DNA from: Morella rubra
Taxonomy: Eukaryota > Streptophyta > Magnoliopsida > Fagales > Myricaceae
DNA: 64,000 nucleotides
Direction of reading: 5' to 3'
Assembly (NCBI GenBank): GCA_003952965.2
Contig: CM025855.1
Coordinates: 38,867,953 to 38,931,952 of the forward strand
Shown here: piece by piece, positions 36,041-48,021 of the stretch
Layout of the letters: each line of letters opens with the position of its first letter
Position numbering within the stretch: position 1 is the first letter of the stretch
Program-made: the position numbers and the translations under genes
Notes under the pieces: model-generated
Told to the model about the DNA's origin: nothing
The model's input: only the letters and a program-made list of their open reading frames with translations
The model's database searches: none

Positions 36041-38185
36041 TTCTTACTGGCCGTTTGTGCTTTTAAGTTGTAAGCACCAATTGTTTGGTGTAGTAGGCTC
36101 AGCTTTGCTTCCGTTTTCTATTATGTTATGTGAGCAAGAAAACAAGACCTTAAGGTGCGAAAGAATGAGGGTCTTCTTTTTCTACGAATTTTCTTCCCTC
36201 AATTGTTAGAGTCTGAATAATGGAAGGGAACCAAAAAAAAAGAAAGTTTAACGGCTGAGGGCTGTTGCTTTTACTTTAAAGCCCTTTTAATCCTCATTGC
36301 GACTATCCAAGTTAACTCTTTTTTGGTTTTCACTTTATTGGGCTTCTAAGTTTGAGATAGCCCAGCCTATTTTCTACCCAGATCCGTCTGCAAGGTTCAA
36401 ACGACCCAACAGCCCCAAGTCTATTTACAAGGTTAATCACTTCTGGGCTCAGTCCACAATATCCCTATAAAAGAGTCAAGACATTTCTTTTTCTTTTTCT
36501 TTGGTAATATTTGCAAATTAACTTTAGAAATTTTTTTTACCCATCCAAAATTTTTGACTGCGCGCATCGCTATCTCAAAATTTTGATAAAAAAATATAAT
36601 AAAAAATTTCAAGATCATATCTCTCTCCATTAAATTATCTCTTTATAATATAATAAATATAATAAATTTATTCAAATCATCTAATTTTTGTATTTTTTTT
36701 ACCCGTAAAATTCTATTTCACTAAATTTTCTCAAAATCAAATATTAATTTATGTCAAGACAACATTTTCAAATTTCTAAAAAATCTTTATTTACAAACCT
36801 AACTTTTGTCAGATTAAGATCTTATGTAATTTTTTACTCGAATTACATATTAGAATTCAGAAAGAAATAAACATAATAAATGGACTCATCTATGCCCCTC
36901 AAAAATTTATACGAATATATACAAATAACATTAAATAATATAGAATTTATATATTATATCTTATCTATTTTCGAATTCTATTATACAATTCAAATAAAAA
37001 TTTTAGAAGATCTCCATTGTTACTTCTCTTTCTTTTATTTGTATCACGATTGATTGCCGTATTTACACGGCAACAAAGAGAGACTGCTTCTTTTCATATG
37101 AGAATTTTATTTCTAGTATTTACTGTTTTTTTTTTCTTTCTACGTATTTCTCCTAATGACTTGTTTCGTGACAAAGGCCTCGTCAATTACAGAAATTAAT
37201 TAAATGATTTAAATTATATTAATATGAGAAGAATCTGCCTTTCTATTTAAAAAAACAGGGATTTTTTTTACTGTAGTTAGAAACGGGACCCACAAATTTT
37301 CTTTGTTTGGGAAATTTCAGCCAGTGGGCCACCCGGCCATGAGATTTGCTTAGGTCAGACTAGAGTCCAACCCAAGTCCTCCTGGCCGAAAGAAAATAAA
37401 CCAATTAACAATACGAGAAAAGGCAGGCAGACACAGCTGTAAAAGAGTTGGAAGCGGAAAGTTCTCCCAAAGATTGCCATGTGGCCAATCAGATCTCTAC
37501 CTTCAGTGCGAGAAAGCGACAAAAGTCTGGAATAATTTTGATGCAGATGCGCCACCGCTGGCAATTGCCGTACGTGTGCATTGAATTCCAGCTCACTCCA
37601 CGCATGGCATGCATTATATAAATTGGGAATACTAATCTACGGAACCCCCTTGGTGAGTCTGCATCACGGATGGATTATTATGCATTGGATCTTTTGCATT
37701 ATGTTGGATTTAATTGAGATCACAATTTGTTTGTACCTATTTAATTGGTAAAGTTCTCAGTATTTAGAATTTCGCTCAATAAATTTTCGTGTGCAATTAT
37801 AATTTAATATTTTCTTTTGCATTATAGTGTGATTATATTATAATTTTGGAATTCAAAAACATCACTAACCACTCGTCTGATTGAGTTTTGACTTCTTCAA
37901 TCTAAACTTTTGCTGACCTTTTTACAAATTTTTGGTTACGAAAAAGAAAAACACCAAAAAAAGGCAAAGACAGAAGTGAGATGGCAGAGCTCATAAAAGT
38001 TCGGCCACATTATATCTCCGCTCTTGCTCGGTAGATATACCCAGCTGTACTTTTAACAGACTGTCGCACCTTCATCTCTCGATGGGTTTCTCGCTCTCTC
38101 TTCTTATAAGCTCTGTCTCTTTCCTCTCTGTTATTTCTATCAAAGGCATCTACGACTTCTCCTTTGACCACGAAAAAGCCTTCCG
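36041..38185. other. intergenic and DUF1005 gene promoter/leader
   Basis: AT-rich DNA without recognised genes. A TATA-like TATATAAA occurs at 37615-37622, and a CT-rich stretch (about 38075-38130) precedes the DUF1005 start, as is common in plant leaders. Confidence 0.5.
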
Positions 38186-38228
38186 ATGGATCCGTGCCCT
38201 TTCTTGCGGATACTCATCGGGAACTTAG
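38082..38228 (+). other. 48-codon uORF overlapping the DUF1005 start
   Basis: An ATG at 38082 opens a frame with a hydrophobic start (FSLSLLISSVSFLSVISI). It runs past the main ATG (38186) in another frame and stops at 38226-38228. If the transcript begins upstream of 38082, scanning ribosomes would meet this ATG first. It might be chance. Confidence 0.35.
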
Positions 38229-39758
38229 CCGTGAAGTTTCCCGTTTCCTCAAAGCCCTCTTTCTCCGGCGTCCACCCTTCTACGTCTCATTGCTCGTGCA
38301 AGATCAAGCTCAAGAATTTCCCCACCCAATACGCCACAGTCCCTTTGGGCGGTCAAGCAAACCAAACCCACGCCCCTGATCGCTCCCTCGACGCTTGTTT
38401 CACTCTCGACAAAACCCACATCGACAAACTCGTTAAGAAGGGGAAGAACCTGGTCTTGCAGATTGCCGTCTACGCAGGACGGAGATATACCACGTGTGGT
38501 TTGAACAGAAGGAAGTTATTGGGAACTGTCCCGGTAGAGGTGGATCTGCGCGCTGTCGAGACAAGGGCTAGTAATATCCACCAGGGTTGGGTTTCTGTAG
38601 GAGGGAACAATAAGAAGAGCTCTTCGGCACTGTTGTACTTGAGCGTTAGGGCCGAGCCCGATCCAAGATTTGTATTCCAGTTCGATGCAGAGCCAGAGTG
38701 CAGCCCTCAAGTTTTTCAGGTCCATGGTGATGTTAGGCAGCCGGTGTTTTCTTGCAAGTTTGGTTTCAAGAACCCGAACGATCGAACTCTTCAATCTTGG
38801 TTAGTCTTATTATCCACATCATTATTTTCTTGTTTGGTTGCTCAGAATATTAGCCAGGGAAGGAAAGTTTTGAAGTGTAGAAATCTTTTATTATTGTATT
38901 CTATGTCGTTTTGGTTCGTTCGTTTTCCTCAAATGAAGCCCATTGTTTTCAAACCAGGAATTCAAATAATTTCAGTCCAATCGTGCCGAATCTGTACTAA
39001 TCTTGCTTTAATTGTTCCTTTGCGATTACAGGCGATCGATGAACGAACCAAGCACTTCAAGGAGTTTTTTAATGGGTTCACACTCTCACAAGGACCAGAC
39101 GGGAAAACAGCGGAAGGGATGGCAGGTGACCATTCACGATCTCTCGGGCTCCGTGGCCGCCGTGGCCTCCGTGGTCACCCCCTTCGTTCCGTCCCGTGGG
39201 TCCCACAGCGTCAGCAAATCCAGTCCCGGCGCGTGGCTCATACTCCGCCCCGAGGATGGCTCTTTCGTCCCTTGGGGCCGCCTCGAGGCGTGGCGCGAGC
39301 GTGGCAACGCCGACGTCGGCTACCGCTTCGAGCTCTTCACCGGTCCCGATGCCACCTCCACGCTCGCAGCCGACACCATCAGCTCCAAGAAGGGCGGGAA
39401 ATTCGGCATAGACATGACCTCCGGCATCAGCACCGCCAACACCCCAGTGATCACCCCCAACAGCAGTTTCGATCTCGGGTCCGGGTCAAGATCCAGGCAC
39501 AGCTCGAGATCCGGATCAGGGTCCGGGTCGGAGTTCGGGTACGGACACACGCCAACACAAGTGCACAGAGGGTTCGTGATGTCTTCCACGGTGGAAGGAG
39601 CGGGGAAGTGTAGCAAGCCGGAGGTGCAAGTGGGTGTACGGCACGTGACATGCGGGGAGGACGCGGCGGCTTACGTGGCGTTGGCTGCAGCCATGGATCT
39701 TAGCATGGACGCTTGCGGGTCCTTCTCGAAGAAGCTCCGGAAGGAGCTGAGGCACTAG
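38186..39758 (+). CDS. DUF1005 family protein
   Basis: Two exons (38186-38799 and 39032-39758) give 446 residues. It is a plant-specific family of unknown biochemistry; some Arabidopsis members respond to stress. The start MDPCPFLRILIGNLAVKFP and SCKIKLKNFPTQYATVPL match the usual family N-terminus. The central part has VLQIAVYAGRRYTTCGLN, RAEPDPRFVFQFDAEPECS and QPVFSCKFGFKN. Exon 2 gives GWQVTIHDLSGS, GAWLILRPEDGSF, WGRLEAWRERG and HVTCGEDAAAYVALAAAMD near the C-terminus. The intron uses a GTTAGT donor in phase 2, restoring W between LQS and RSMNEP. A Ser/Gly/Arg-rich insertion (SGSRSRHSSRSGSGSGS) is a likely lineage-specific low-complexity stretch. Exon 2 is markedly GC-richer than its surroundings. 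Confidence 0.93.
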
Positions 39759-41046
39759 GGTCGGGTTGCGCCGTTTATGAGGGTCCTTTTGTCGTTTACT
39801 CCGGGCTTGAGCTTGATAAGCTGGGTAGGTGTTAGGATAGCTGGATTCTTTGGTACTTCTATCAACTAACAGCATTTTTTTTGGCTGGATTTTCCCGATT
39901 AAATTTTATACAGTCGGGAATGATTAGGCATAGAGGTTTATTTTTTTGTAATTCTTTATGCCTGTGATGTGAAGAGTTTGTTAACTCGATTTTTAAAAAG
40001 TAATCTTGTCTACTGATCCGCGTGCTCTATTCGGGAAAACCCATGAGAATCCAATGTTGGTGGATATTATATTTACAATTGTGTTGTACGGGATCCTAGA
40101 CACGGTTGATATTGGGTTTGATGGTTAACGAGGAATCGATTTGAAAAACTCAAAGCCCAAAGTTATGTAGTCAAATGGGCAGAGGACACGGTGAAAAAAT
40201 ATTTATTCCTCAAATAGAAGCTTCAAGAAACGTTGAAGGTGAATCACCCTATGTTTCAGTGTTCTTGTTAAGTAGTTAGATGCCTTAGAAAAAAAAAAAA
40301 AAAAAAAACAAAAGTAGTTGTTAGATGCTTCATAGGATACCACACTTAAGGCGGTCATCTGCCCGAAATTTTGAACTATCTAAACACATTTTTAATTTCT
40401 ATACACACATTTTAAAAATTTCACAATCCTCAATTAATTTTACTGTCTAAAAAATTTTAAAATTTTGAAAATATTTTTCAAAATTTCGAGAATGAGTTTA
40501 AGAAGTCAACCTCCAAACACGTACATTCCCAAATTAAATCAGGCATGCACCATGAAAACACATATCTTATCTTTTCTCTTCTTTTCTTTTCTTCCCCCAT
40601 CCAAACGAATGAATTTAGCGTCTTTAGGCCATGAATTCATCATTCAACATTCAACAAGGTGCATAAGGCAGACAAGTTTTTCCTGCGGACTGTCAAGGCA
40701 TTGGATACAAAGGTCCAAAATTTCACTTTTGTAACTCAAAACTGTGCAGCTCTGCTTTTAAACAAACAACCATTGCACATAGTAGAAACTGAAAATCAAA
40801 ACACAAAGCAAAAGAGAATGAGAAAACAAGCAAAAAATAGGAGTATATAGTGGAAAGTAGAAATAAGTTATCCTCATTAAACCTGTTGATAATATCCACT
40901 AGTCTACATGTTTCCTGCTAAGTTGCTCTCTCGATGATTGTTGACAGTGAAGCAAACCACTTTGACAACCTTGACCGTCGTATGAAGACAATGGTACATA
41001 TAAGAAACTCTAAAGCACTTAAGAAGCAACAACCCATTGTAAGGAC
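39759..41046. other. intergenic between convergent genes
   Basis: This spacer separates the DUF1005 gene (+) from the Glu-rich protein gene (-). It contains an A-homopolymer (about 40290-40308). An AT-rich stretch at about 40360-40490 holds ATTTTTCAAAATTTCGAGAAT, similar to the MITE at 53269-53453. No gene was recognised. Confidence 0.5.
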
Positions 41047-42651
41047 TCACTCTGCTGCAGTGTCTTCGTTGTTATCCCCTTCTGTTCTTATGTCGGGCAA
41101 TGTATCCAGATCCATGCGAACTTCCTTCTCATCTAGATCAGTATGGGACTCAGAATCAATAAGGTTGTCTTGATCAACATCCAAGGTCCCATCTCTGGAG
41201 GAATTGTCCGAGCTTTCATCTAGTCCACCTGATTCACTCTCGCTGTCAGATTTTACTCTCTCAGTAGCATCAGTATTGTCCTTTGAATTTGAAGACATGG
41301 AGCCATCCTCTGCTTCAGTTGTGATCTTTTCTGACACAGCAAACTCAGTATTACTAAATGAAGTAGATGATTCTCCAGCACCTGAATCTGCTTTTTCAAC
41401 TTTAATTGGGATAGTGGAATTAACATCAGATTGATTGCCCTCCACAACCGTGCTAGAATTACTGGTCTGTTGCATCTCCAAGGTTTGTACACTCGAGAGG
41501 TTGATCATTTTATTTTGAGCACGAGGCAAATCAGATGTAGTCATTGTTCCATTCTGCTGGGAAGATCCAAAAGTGCCTGTACCCGTTTCTGTTGAGTTAT
41601 TGCCTTCAGTACTTCCTTCAGCTGAGATATTGCTGGCTTCCATACTCACCAGCTTTGGGTTACTGCTTGCTTCAAAGTGATCATAGGACTGAGTTGACAT
41701 TGTCGAATTCGCAACTGGGCTATCCATGGTGTTGGGAGAACTATCGTTACCCTTCTGCTCAATAGCAATTACATCAAAAGTAGTGACATTCTTGGCCATT
41801 TCACCTTCAACCACCTTTCTGACTGAATTTTCACGATCACTATCAATTGCCTGAGTGTTATTGAATTTGTTCTCCTGTTCTAAGACATTCATCTCTGACA
41901 GTCCAGTTGAGTTTTCTGAAGTTAATTTCTCCGTTTCAGATATTATACTCTGGGTATCATGGGTCACTGCACTGGAAGCATCATCTCCCTTATAATGTTC
42001 CTCTCGTGCCTCATGAATGTTCTGATTACCTCGATCATGATCCTGATCTTCCAAAGAAGTTTCTACTTGACCTTCTTTGTCTTCACTCTCATTCCTGTCA
42101 CTTCCCTTATCATCCTCTTCTCTTGCTTTCTCTTCATCTATAAATTCCTCATTGCGATCAGCTTCCCCATCTGATTTCTCTTGATCATTTTCATCTATCT
42201 CATCATCTCCATCCCCTCTTTCCTCATCTTCCGTCTCTTCACTCTTGTTTTCTTCTTCCTCTTGCTCTTCTCCTTCCTGCTTGTTTTCTTCTTCCTCTTG
42301 CTCTTTTACCTCATGCTTGTTCTCTTCTTCTTCTCGCTCTTCTTCTTCATGCTTGTTTTCTTCTTCCTCACCTCCAGTTTCATTTTCCTCTTCTTCAGCA
42401 TGCTTACCTTTGGAGGTTACTTCTTCTATTTGCGGGAGATCTTTCCTCCCAAATTTAATAAGTTCACCACGAATTGCTGTCTTGACTGAGGGTTTTTTAT
42501 CTTTCTCATCAAACTCCTTCTTTTTATCGTGTGAGTGCTTGACTTGGTAGATTAACCAGAAGCACACTCCAAGTAACAGACAAATTTGCAGAAATTGCTT
42601 TAACTTGATGCCTCTGGATCTGTGGGTTCTGCTTGGTGATCGCTTCAACAT
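41047..42651 (-). CDS. Glu-rich single-pass membrane protein, unknown function
   Basis: A single coding exon of 534 residues. A basic N-terminus (LKRSPSRTHRSRGIKLK) precedes one membrane segment (about residues 19-36, FLQICLLLGVCFWLIYQV). A short basic stretch follows (KHSHDKKKEF), then a very acidic Glu/Asp/Ser/Asn-rich tail. This suggests a type II or tail-out protein of the secretory system. The N-terminal block resembles uncharacterised proteins of the Arabidopsis At2g22795 kind, as far as I recall. Residues 95-142 are four 12-residue repeats. The 5' leader probably has an intron, because the donor-like CTCCAG/GTAATA at 43909 lies upstream on the same strand. No enzymatic motif was seen. 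Confidence 0.8.
   Translation of the reverse strand: MLKRSPSRTHRSRGIKLKQFLQICLLLGVCFWLIYQVKHSHDKKKEFDEKDKKPSVKTAIRGELIKFGRKDLPQIEEVTSKGKHAEEEENETGGEEEENKHEEEEREEEENKHEVKEQEEEENKQEGEEQEEEENKSEETEDEERGDGDDEIDENDQEKSDGEADRNEEFIDEEKAREEDDKGSDRNESEDKEGQVETSLEDQDHDRGNQNIHEAREEHYKGDDASSAVTHDTQSIISETEKLTSENSTGLSEMNVLEQENKFNNTQAIDSDRENSVRKVVEGEMAKNVTTFDVIAIEQKGNDSSPNTMDSPVANSTMSTQSYDHFEASSNPKLVSMEASNISAEGSTEGNNSTETGTGTFGSSQQNGTMTTSDLPRAQNKMINLSSVQTLEMQQTSNSSTVVEGNQSDVNSTIPIKVEKADSGAGESSTSFSNTEFAVSEKITTEAEDGSMSSNSKDNTDATERVKSDSESESGGLDESSDNSSRDGTLDVDQDNLIDSESHTDLDEKEVRMDLDTLPDIRTEGDNNEDTAAE
42226..42369 (-). repeat. four in-frame 36-bp repeats (12 residues, EEEENK-type)
   Basis: Residues 95-142 of the Glu-rich protein consist of EEEENKHEEEER, EEEENKHEVKEQ, EEEENKQEGEEQ and EEEENKSEETED. 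The DNA period is exactly 36 bp. The tract probably varies in copy number between individuals. Confidence 0.92.
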
Positions 42652-45600
42652 GATGGACTTGCTTAAACTTCCCGTTCCAATCTTCTCTGTAACTTATTTT
42701 CAACTCTAACCACCTGCCCCGATATGAAATCAATAGATAAACGAAATGGAACTTACACTCAATGCAATCAATTGATAGGTCCATCAAACTAATTTCCCGG
42801 TAGAGTATTTTGTGGACTTTGATGAGTTAATTCCACTGTAATAGTGCAACAAGTTTAGCGGTGGAATATTTATTTGGGAATCCCATTTCCACAATTATAC
42901 ATCAGGGTTAATGCAAATTCAAATTACTCTTAGGTCCAACTCGGTTTTTGAGAAACTGCAGTAAAAGCAAAGAAAGTAACTATCTCATTCATAAAGTTCC
43001 TAATAAGCCACTTTCCCAAGTAAGCCTGGCAAAATTACTACATATAGTTGATTCGAACCTTTCTATTCTTCAGCTCTTCGTCCATCTAAAATATAAAGCA
43101 CCAAAACACATCAAACTTAAAGAAGTAGTGCCCCTTCCATTGCAAAAGAGTTCCTGTTTTAAGCAATCAAAACAACTAAGAAGCTACTAGGACAAGAGAA
43201 TTTATAGGTTGTCTCAAACCCAAAATTGTTAACTTTTTCAAAACACTCTAAACAACTTCTTAAAGGGATAAAGACTCTTTCACATATCATCATGCCCATC
43301 TCGATTCCCCATTCCCATCCTCATTGAAACAAGTAACTATATCGAACAGTGATACCAAACAGGCTTTTCATCTATTTTTCTATTCTCAATTTGGTAATGC
43401 GTTGCTTAGTTGACGATCGATGAAATACAATTTCTACAGCTCAAAGAAACCGTTCTTAACATTCCCCATTTATTATCAGTCCGTCCATATTTTGGGTAAT
43501 CAGAACATATCTAACATTCTCAGCACAATTTCTTCTTCTGAAAAATAAAAACAACTCTCAGAATACCACCAGATTCTCTTCCATAGAAGTACGCATTTTT
43601 TCCAAGGCCAACGAAAATCCAAAACGCTAAACTAAAGAAACATTGAAGAAGAGAAAGGGCAAGTAAAATCCCTCTGAAAACCTAATTCAAAGCAAACTCT
43701 ATAGCCCAGGGCAAACGAACATCAAACGCCCAAAAAAATTTGAACCAAAATCCTGATTTTAGCTTCATGACCCAAACCCATTTCCCAAAACAGCTAATTG
43801 CAAGCACTAACTCACAGCGATCTTCTTTCTTGCGCAAATTATTTCACAGCGGACGGAAACATTACAAAAACCAACAAATGGAACAACGAGAGAAAGTAGG
43901 TATATTACCTGGAGATGAAGTACTAAGTCAGCGTGTACTGAAATGTGGAAGGCTGAGCCGGGACTGAGACCGAGTTCTGCAATTGCTGGGGATAGTCAAA
44001 GGAACGGTCTTGTTTGGGGGTGTGGGCGTGGGGAGTTGCGAAGAATAACTGGATCCAAGTACGCGGAAGAAAGCAAGCTAGAGATCACGAGGGCGGTTGA
44101 TTTGGGAATATTTGTCGTACTCGCTTCCTGGTTTGCAATTGCCAGACCCACTCCACTTCTGAAACCCCTTTTTGTTTTCATATTTTATTTATAAAATATA
44201 TGAAGATTTTCTTCAGGCAGCTAATCAAAAGATTTTCAAATACATAATCATTAAAAAAAATTTATCTCTATATAGTGTTAGTGACCTTAGCACCTTCTTC
44301 TATGATTTGACAATTGAAAACTTACAAAAATTCTTAAGAACGGAGGGAAAACCGAGTCCTTTAAGCAATTAAAACCCGGCATGTATCCCCTACTTCCAAG
44401 TTCCACACGATAATATCACACACCCGAGACTTTTAATCTCAAAAGTGAATTATTATGTTACTTTTTAAGTTTTTCCTCGCTGTAATCAAAATAGTCCGTA
44501 AGTGGGCTTTCATATTGGTAGTGCGTGGGTTCCAGCATTAGTAGTGCAACCTCCATGTCCTCCAGTAAGTCAATGGCCCTAGAAGGTTGGACCATTTAGG
44601 TCCGAGCTTGGCCGCCTAGAAAATGGACGTCCAACATCCATGTCCGTACGGTTAGGGATAGGCTAGGCAAACTTTTGGATTAAACTCACTTAAACCAATA
44701 TGGACCCAATTGGTAGGACCAACTGTAGTCCCCTGTTTCTGAAAAGGATTTCATCGTATGAGATCAATGTGTGTTTCTGCAATTCAAACTATATTGTAGA
44801 CCGTATGCCTGTAAGCACATATTGTAGTAAATTTCCACTCCATAGATAATGATTTGAATGTTGATTGAAGCTGCGGTAAGCTCGCTTCCTCCCACTTTCA
44901 TCAAGATTAGCAAATAACCAGCTCGCTCAATCAACTCATCTACACACAGCTTGTTTTTTAAGACCCGGTGATGCTTTGCTTCAGATCAGCTTCTTTTTTA
45001 AGACATCATCATAAGATTCATAATGCTTTGTTCTCGGTTACAGCATTGCTGTAGTATCAATGTATCATAATGCTCTTTGACTATTTGTTCTTTTCCGAAA
45101 GAAGTTTAGATGTTATATGTTTCCATGGTTCATGCCCGGCCCGTTAATAGAAGGCAGAGTTATAACTTGCAATTGTTGCCGTTTGAGTTCCACTTTTCTC
45201 TGCTTGAGCTCCAATATGGCAAATTAGAGCTTCCAAAGCGCAAAACACACTGAATTCGGCTGGTTTGTTTCTAGAGGAGCCATAGGTGAGGCCCGCGGGT
45301 TAAATATGACTACCTCAGGCTGTCGACGATTATTGTATTGGGGCTGCATTGAACGCAACCAATTCATAGCCCTGCAAAAGGACGGAAGGAATCAACTCAA
45401 AAGTCCGCCAAAGAGTACAAAAGGGAAGCTTGAATGACCAAGTTATCCTGGAAAGATAGCAAAATTGAAGAGAAAGCAAACTCTAGTCAGTTTCTTACTT
45501 TCCAATACTTTCTGCTAACCTGACAGATAAAAAGGCTCTTGGAAAGCCTAAGGGTATCTCCGAAGCTTGGTATACAATGCCCTCGCAATACTTAAATTGA

Positions 45601-45965
45601 ATCGAAGACACTATTCTCAAGCTTTCTCATCTGAATTCCATAACCTCACCATACTGATCATAAGCCGTTAGGCGTCGATATTTTAAGAGTGAGCTGACTA
45701 AGCTATTCCGTGTCATCAAGACGCGCGGTGAGAGAGAAAATATTTCCATATAATCAATTACCTTCTTCTAATGAGAACTCTAACAACATATATAAGACTC
45801 TAAGAGCCAAACATGCCTTTGCTTCCCTCTTAAGATATTCTTGCTTAAACCAAACCTTTGCTTCTGTTCACCCCCCGCCCACAATTCAATCACTATATAT
45901 AGCTTCTTTGAACATCTTTAGCACCCAGCTCTGTAACACAATTTTTTATAGAAAGCTCAGAAACC
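42652..45965. other. intergenic: divergent promoters of the Glu-rich protein gene and XTH
   Basis: It includes a likely 5'-UTR intron of the Glu-rich gene: donor at 43908 on the minus strand and a possible acceptor GTTACAG/AGAAG near 42690. Apart from the XTH TATA box, nothing else was recognised. Confidence 0.45.
45893..45901 (+). promoter_or_regulatory. TATA box of the XTH gene
   Basis: CTATATATAG lies about 70 bp upstream of the ATG at 45966, giving a short leader. Confidence 0.55.
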
Positions 45966-47354
45966 ATGCACAATTACCAGGAAATGGTGGTCCTTATTGG
46001 GCTTCTGATGCTCCGAATGGTTCAAATTTCAGTAGCTTCCGTTGTTTCAACAGGCGACTTCAATAAGGATTTCTTTGTTATGTGGTCTCCTAGCCATGTA
46101 AACACTTCAGCTGATGGTCGAGCAAGAAGCCTGAAGCTTGACCAAGAATCAGGTACCTTGAGAAATTCAAGTACGTGTCGAACTTTGCAAATCATTTCCA
46201 GTTTTTGACTTCTGCCATTTTTGTTTCGACAACTTCTTCCAGGTTCTGGCTTTTCTTCGAACGAGATGTTTCTGTTTGGGCAAATTGACATGCAGATTAA
46301 ACTAGTACCACGTCATTCTGCAGGCACAGTCGTGGCCTATTATGTAAGTGACCTTTGTCTTGTTGTTTGATATTTCTTCTGAATTATTCTTAATCATATA
46401 TGCTTGACCTTTTTCTCCTATTTAGTCTTTAATATGTTCTTCTCGAGGTCTTCCTCGTAACAAGTTCTTTGCCAATGTATTGCAGCTGACGTCTGATCAG
46501 CCCAACCGAGACGAGATAGATTTTGAGTTCCTTGGCAATGTTCTTGGGAAACGATATATCCTTCAAACGAATGTTTTTGCTGACGGCTTTGGCAACCGTG
46601 AAGAGAGGATTAATCTATGGTTTGATCCGACAACGGACTTCCATACGTATTCAATCTTGTGGAACCTTCATCAGATTGTGTAAGCGATTTTCATAAAATT
46701 CATTGGCTGACTGACTGTTAAACTTCGAAGGGGCTTTTTGAATGATTGCATTTGTGTGTTTCCATCAAAACTAACCAGCGAGAATATCAAATAAGGATTG
46801 TCAGTCAGGATAATTTTGAGGTTTTCTGATCTGATATGGGCCAAAAAACGATATGAACTTTGGTTAGTGAAGTTGCCCGCAAAAACGACTTCCCTTTTCT
46901 CTCTGAAAGATAACTGTTTCGTCTAATTTATCTGGACTCTGCTCGTTGTAGGTTCATGGTGGACTGGGTTCCCATAAGGGTATACAGAAACCACGCAGAC
47001 AAGAGAGTGGGGTTTCCTAGATGGCAGCCAATGGGCGTCAAAATCAGCATATGGAATGGAGATAGCTGGGCAACTCGGGGCGGCCGTGACAAAATCGACT
47101 GGTCAAAGAGCCCCTTCATAGCTTCGTTCAGAAACTACAAGATGGACGCCTGTGTGTGGAAAGGGAATGCAAGATTTTGCAGGGCAGATAGTTCTACGAA
47201 CTGGTGGAATATGGCTAGGTTCAGCACCCTGACCTCCACGCAAAGAAGGTTGTTCAAATGGGTGAGGAAGTATCACATAATTTATGACTATTGCCAAGAC
47301 AAGGAGAGATTCCATAACAACCTTCCCAAGGAGTGCTCTCTTCCTAAGTACTGA
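45966..47354 (+). CDS. XTH: xyloglucan endotransglucosylase/hydrolase (GH16)
   Basis: A secreted cell-wall enzyme that cuts and rejoins xyloglucan. Exons: 45966-46152, 46243-46343, 46486-46679 and 46952-47354, giving 294 residues, the normal XTH length. A signal peptide (about 1-24) precedes the beta-jelly-roll. The catalytic motif is DEIDFEFLG, with nucleophile E106, D108 and acid/base E110. No N-glycosylation sequon follows it (GNVLGK), although many XTHs have one. The C-terminal XET domain contains [20 protein letters not shown] and [13 protein letters not shown], then [20 protein letters not shown] and the Cys-containing end [25 protein letters not shown] and [20 protein letters not shown] are standard for the family. 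Transglycosylase versus hydrolase preference cannot be read from the sequence. Confidence 0.94.
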
Positions 47355-47929
47355 CCAAAAAGGAGGAAAAGCCATGCTTCTATATATCTGTAGCCTCTCC
47401 CACACGGCTGTTTAGCAGAGTCGCTGCGCCCGCCTAAGCTACGAGATCATGAACATATTGTGGACCAATTCGATTCCCTATTATTTTCTTTTGTTTTCCT
47501 TTATCTCATTTATTAATCGACTGCCTATTAACTTAGTAATCATAGAAGAAGGTTTTTAAATCAGCTTTAAGCATCTTTATATATCCTTCGAACTGAAGAG
47601 ATCGCCTTTTGATCATGCAAGGGAGGGTGTGCGTGAAAAGGGAAAAAGAAAAAGAATCTCGATTAACCAATTCTCAGGTTTGGTGATTCACCAATAAAAA
47701 TAAGCAAAAAAAACACACACATACCCGCACGCACCGAACTTTTGTGGGCCAACGGGCCCAACCAGATATTTGAAGTGTTAAAAGTCTCAGATCCAACGCT
47801 CGAAACTTGAAGCCCTTATCGGATCAAATCAGAAAAGCCGAAAGAATTAAAAAACGGACCGAACATGTGAACTGACTTGATGGGCCAATAGGGGCCTAAT
47901 ATAGACAAGATTGTTGGGCTACTGTATAA

Positions 47930-48021
47930 CATGGTCCCCTAGTCATGTCACCGCCGACTCCCATGGCCGAACATGAGCCTTCAAGCTTGACCAAGACTCG
48001 GTATCTTTAAAAATAAATACG
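47930..48021 (+). pseudogene. fragment of XTH exon 1 with its splice donor
   Basis: The stretch starting ATGGTCCCCTAGTCATGTC matches the XTH gene around 46080-46170 (codons WSPSHV through LDQES plus the exon 1 donor GGTA and following intron bases). Examples are CAAGCTTGACCAAGACTCGG and TTTAAAAATAAATACG. Stops interrupt it and no other XTH exon follows. It is a truncated duplicate less than 1 kb downstream of the intact gene. Confidence 0.75.

Noticed and set aside
36840-37200. Possible plastid DNA insertion (very AT-rich stretch)
   Set aside because: No plastid gene frame could be recognised, so composition alone is not enough.
41204-42550. Plus-strand open frames rich in Ser, Phe and Leu opposite the Glu-rich protein
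   Set aside because: These are antisense shadows of the GAA/GAG repeats of the minus-strand gene.
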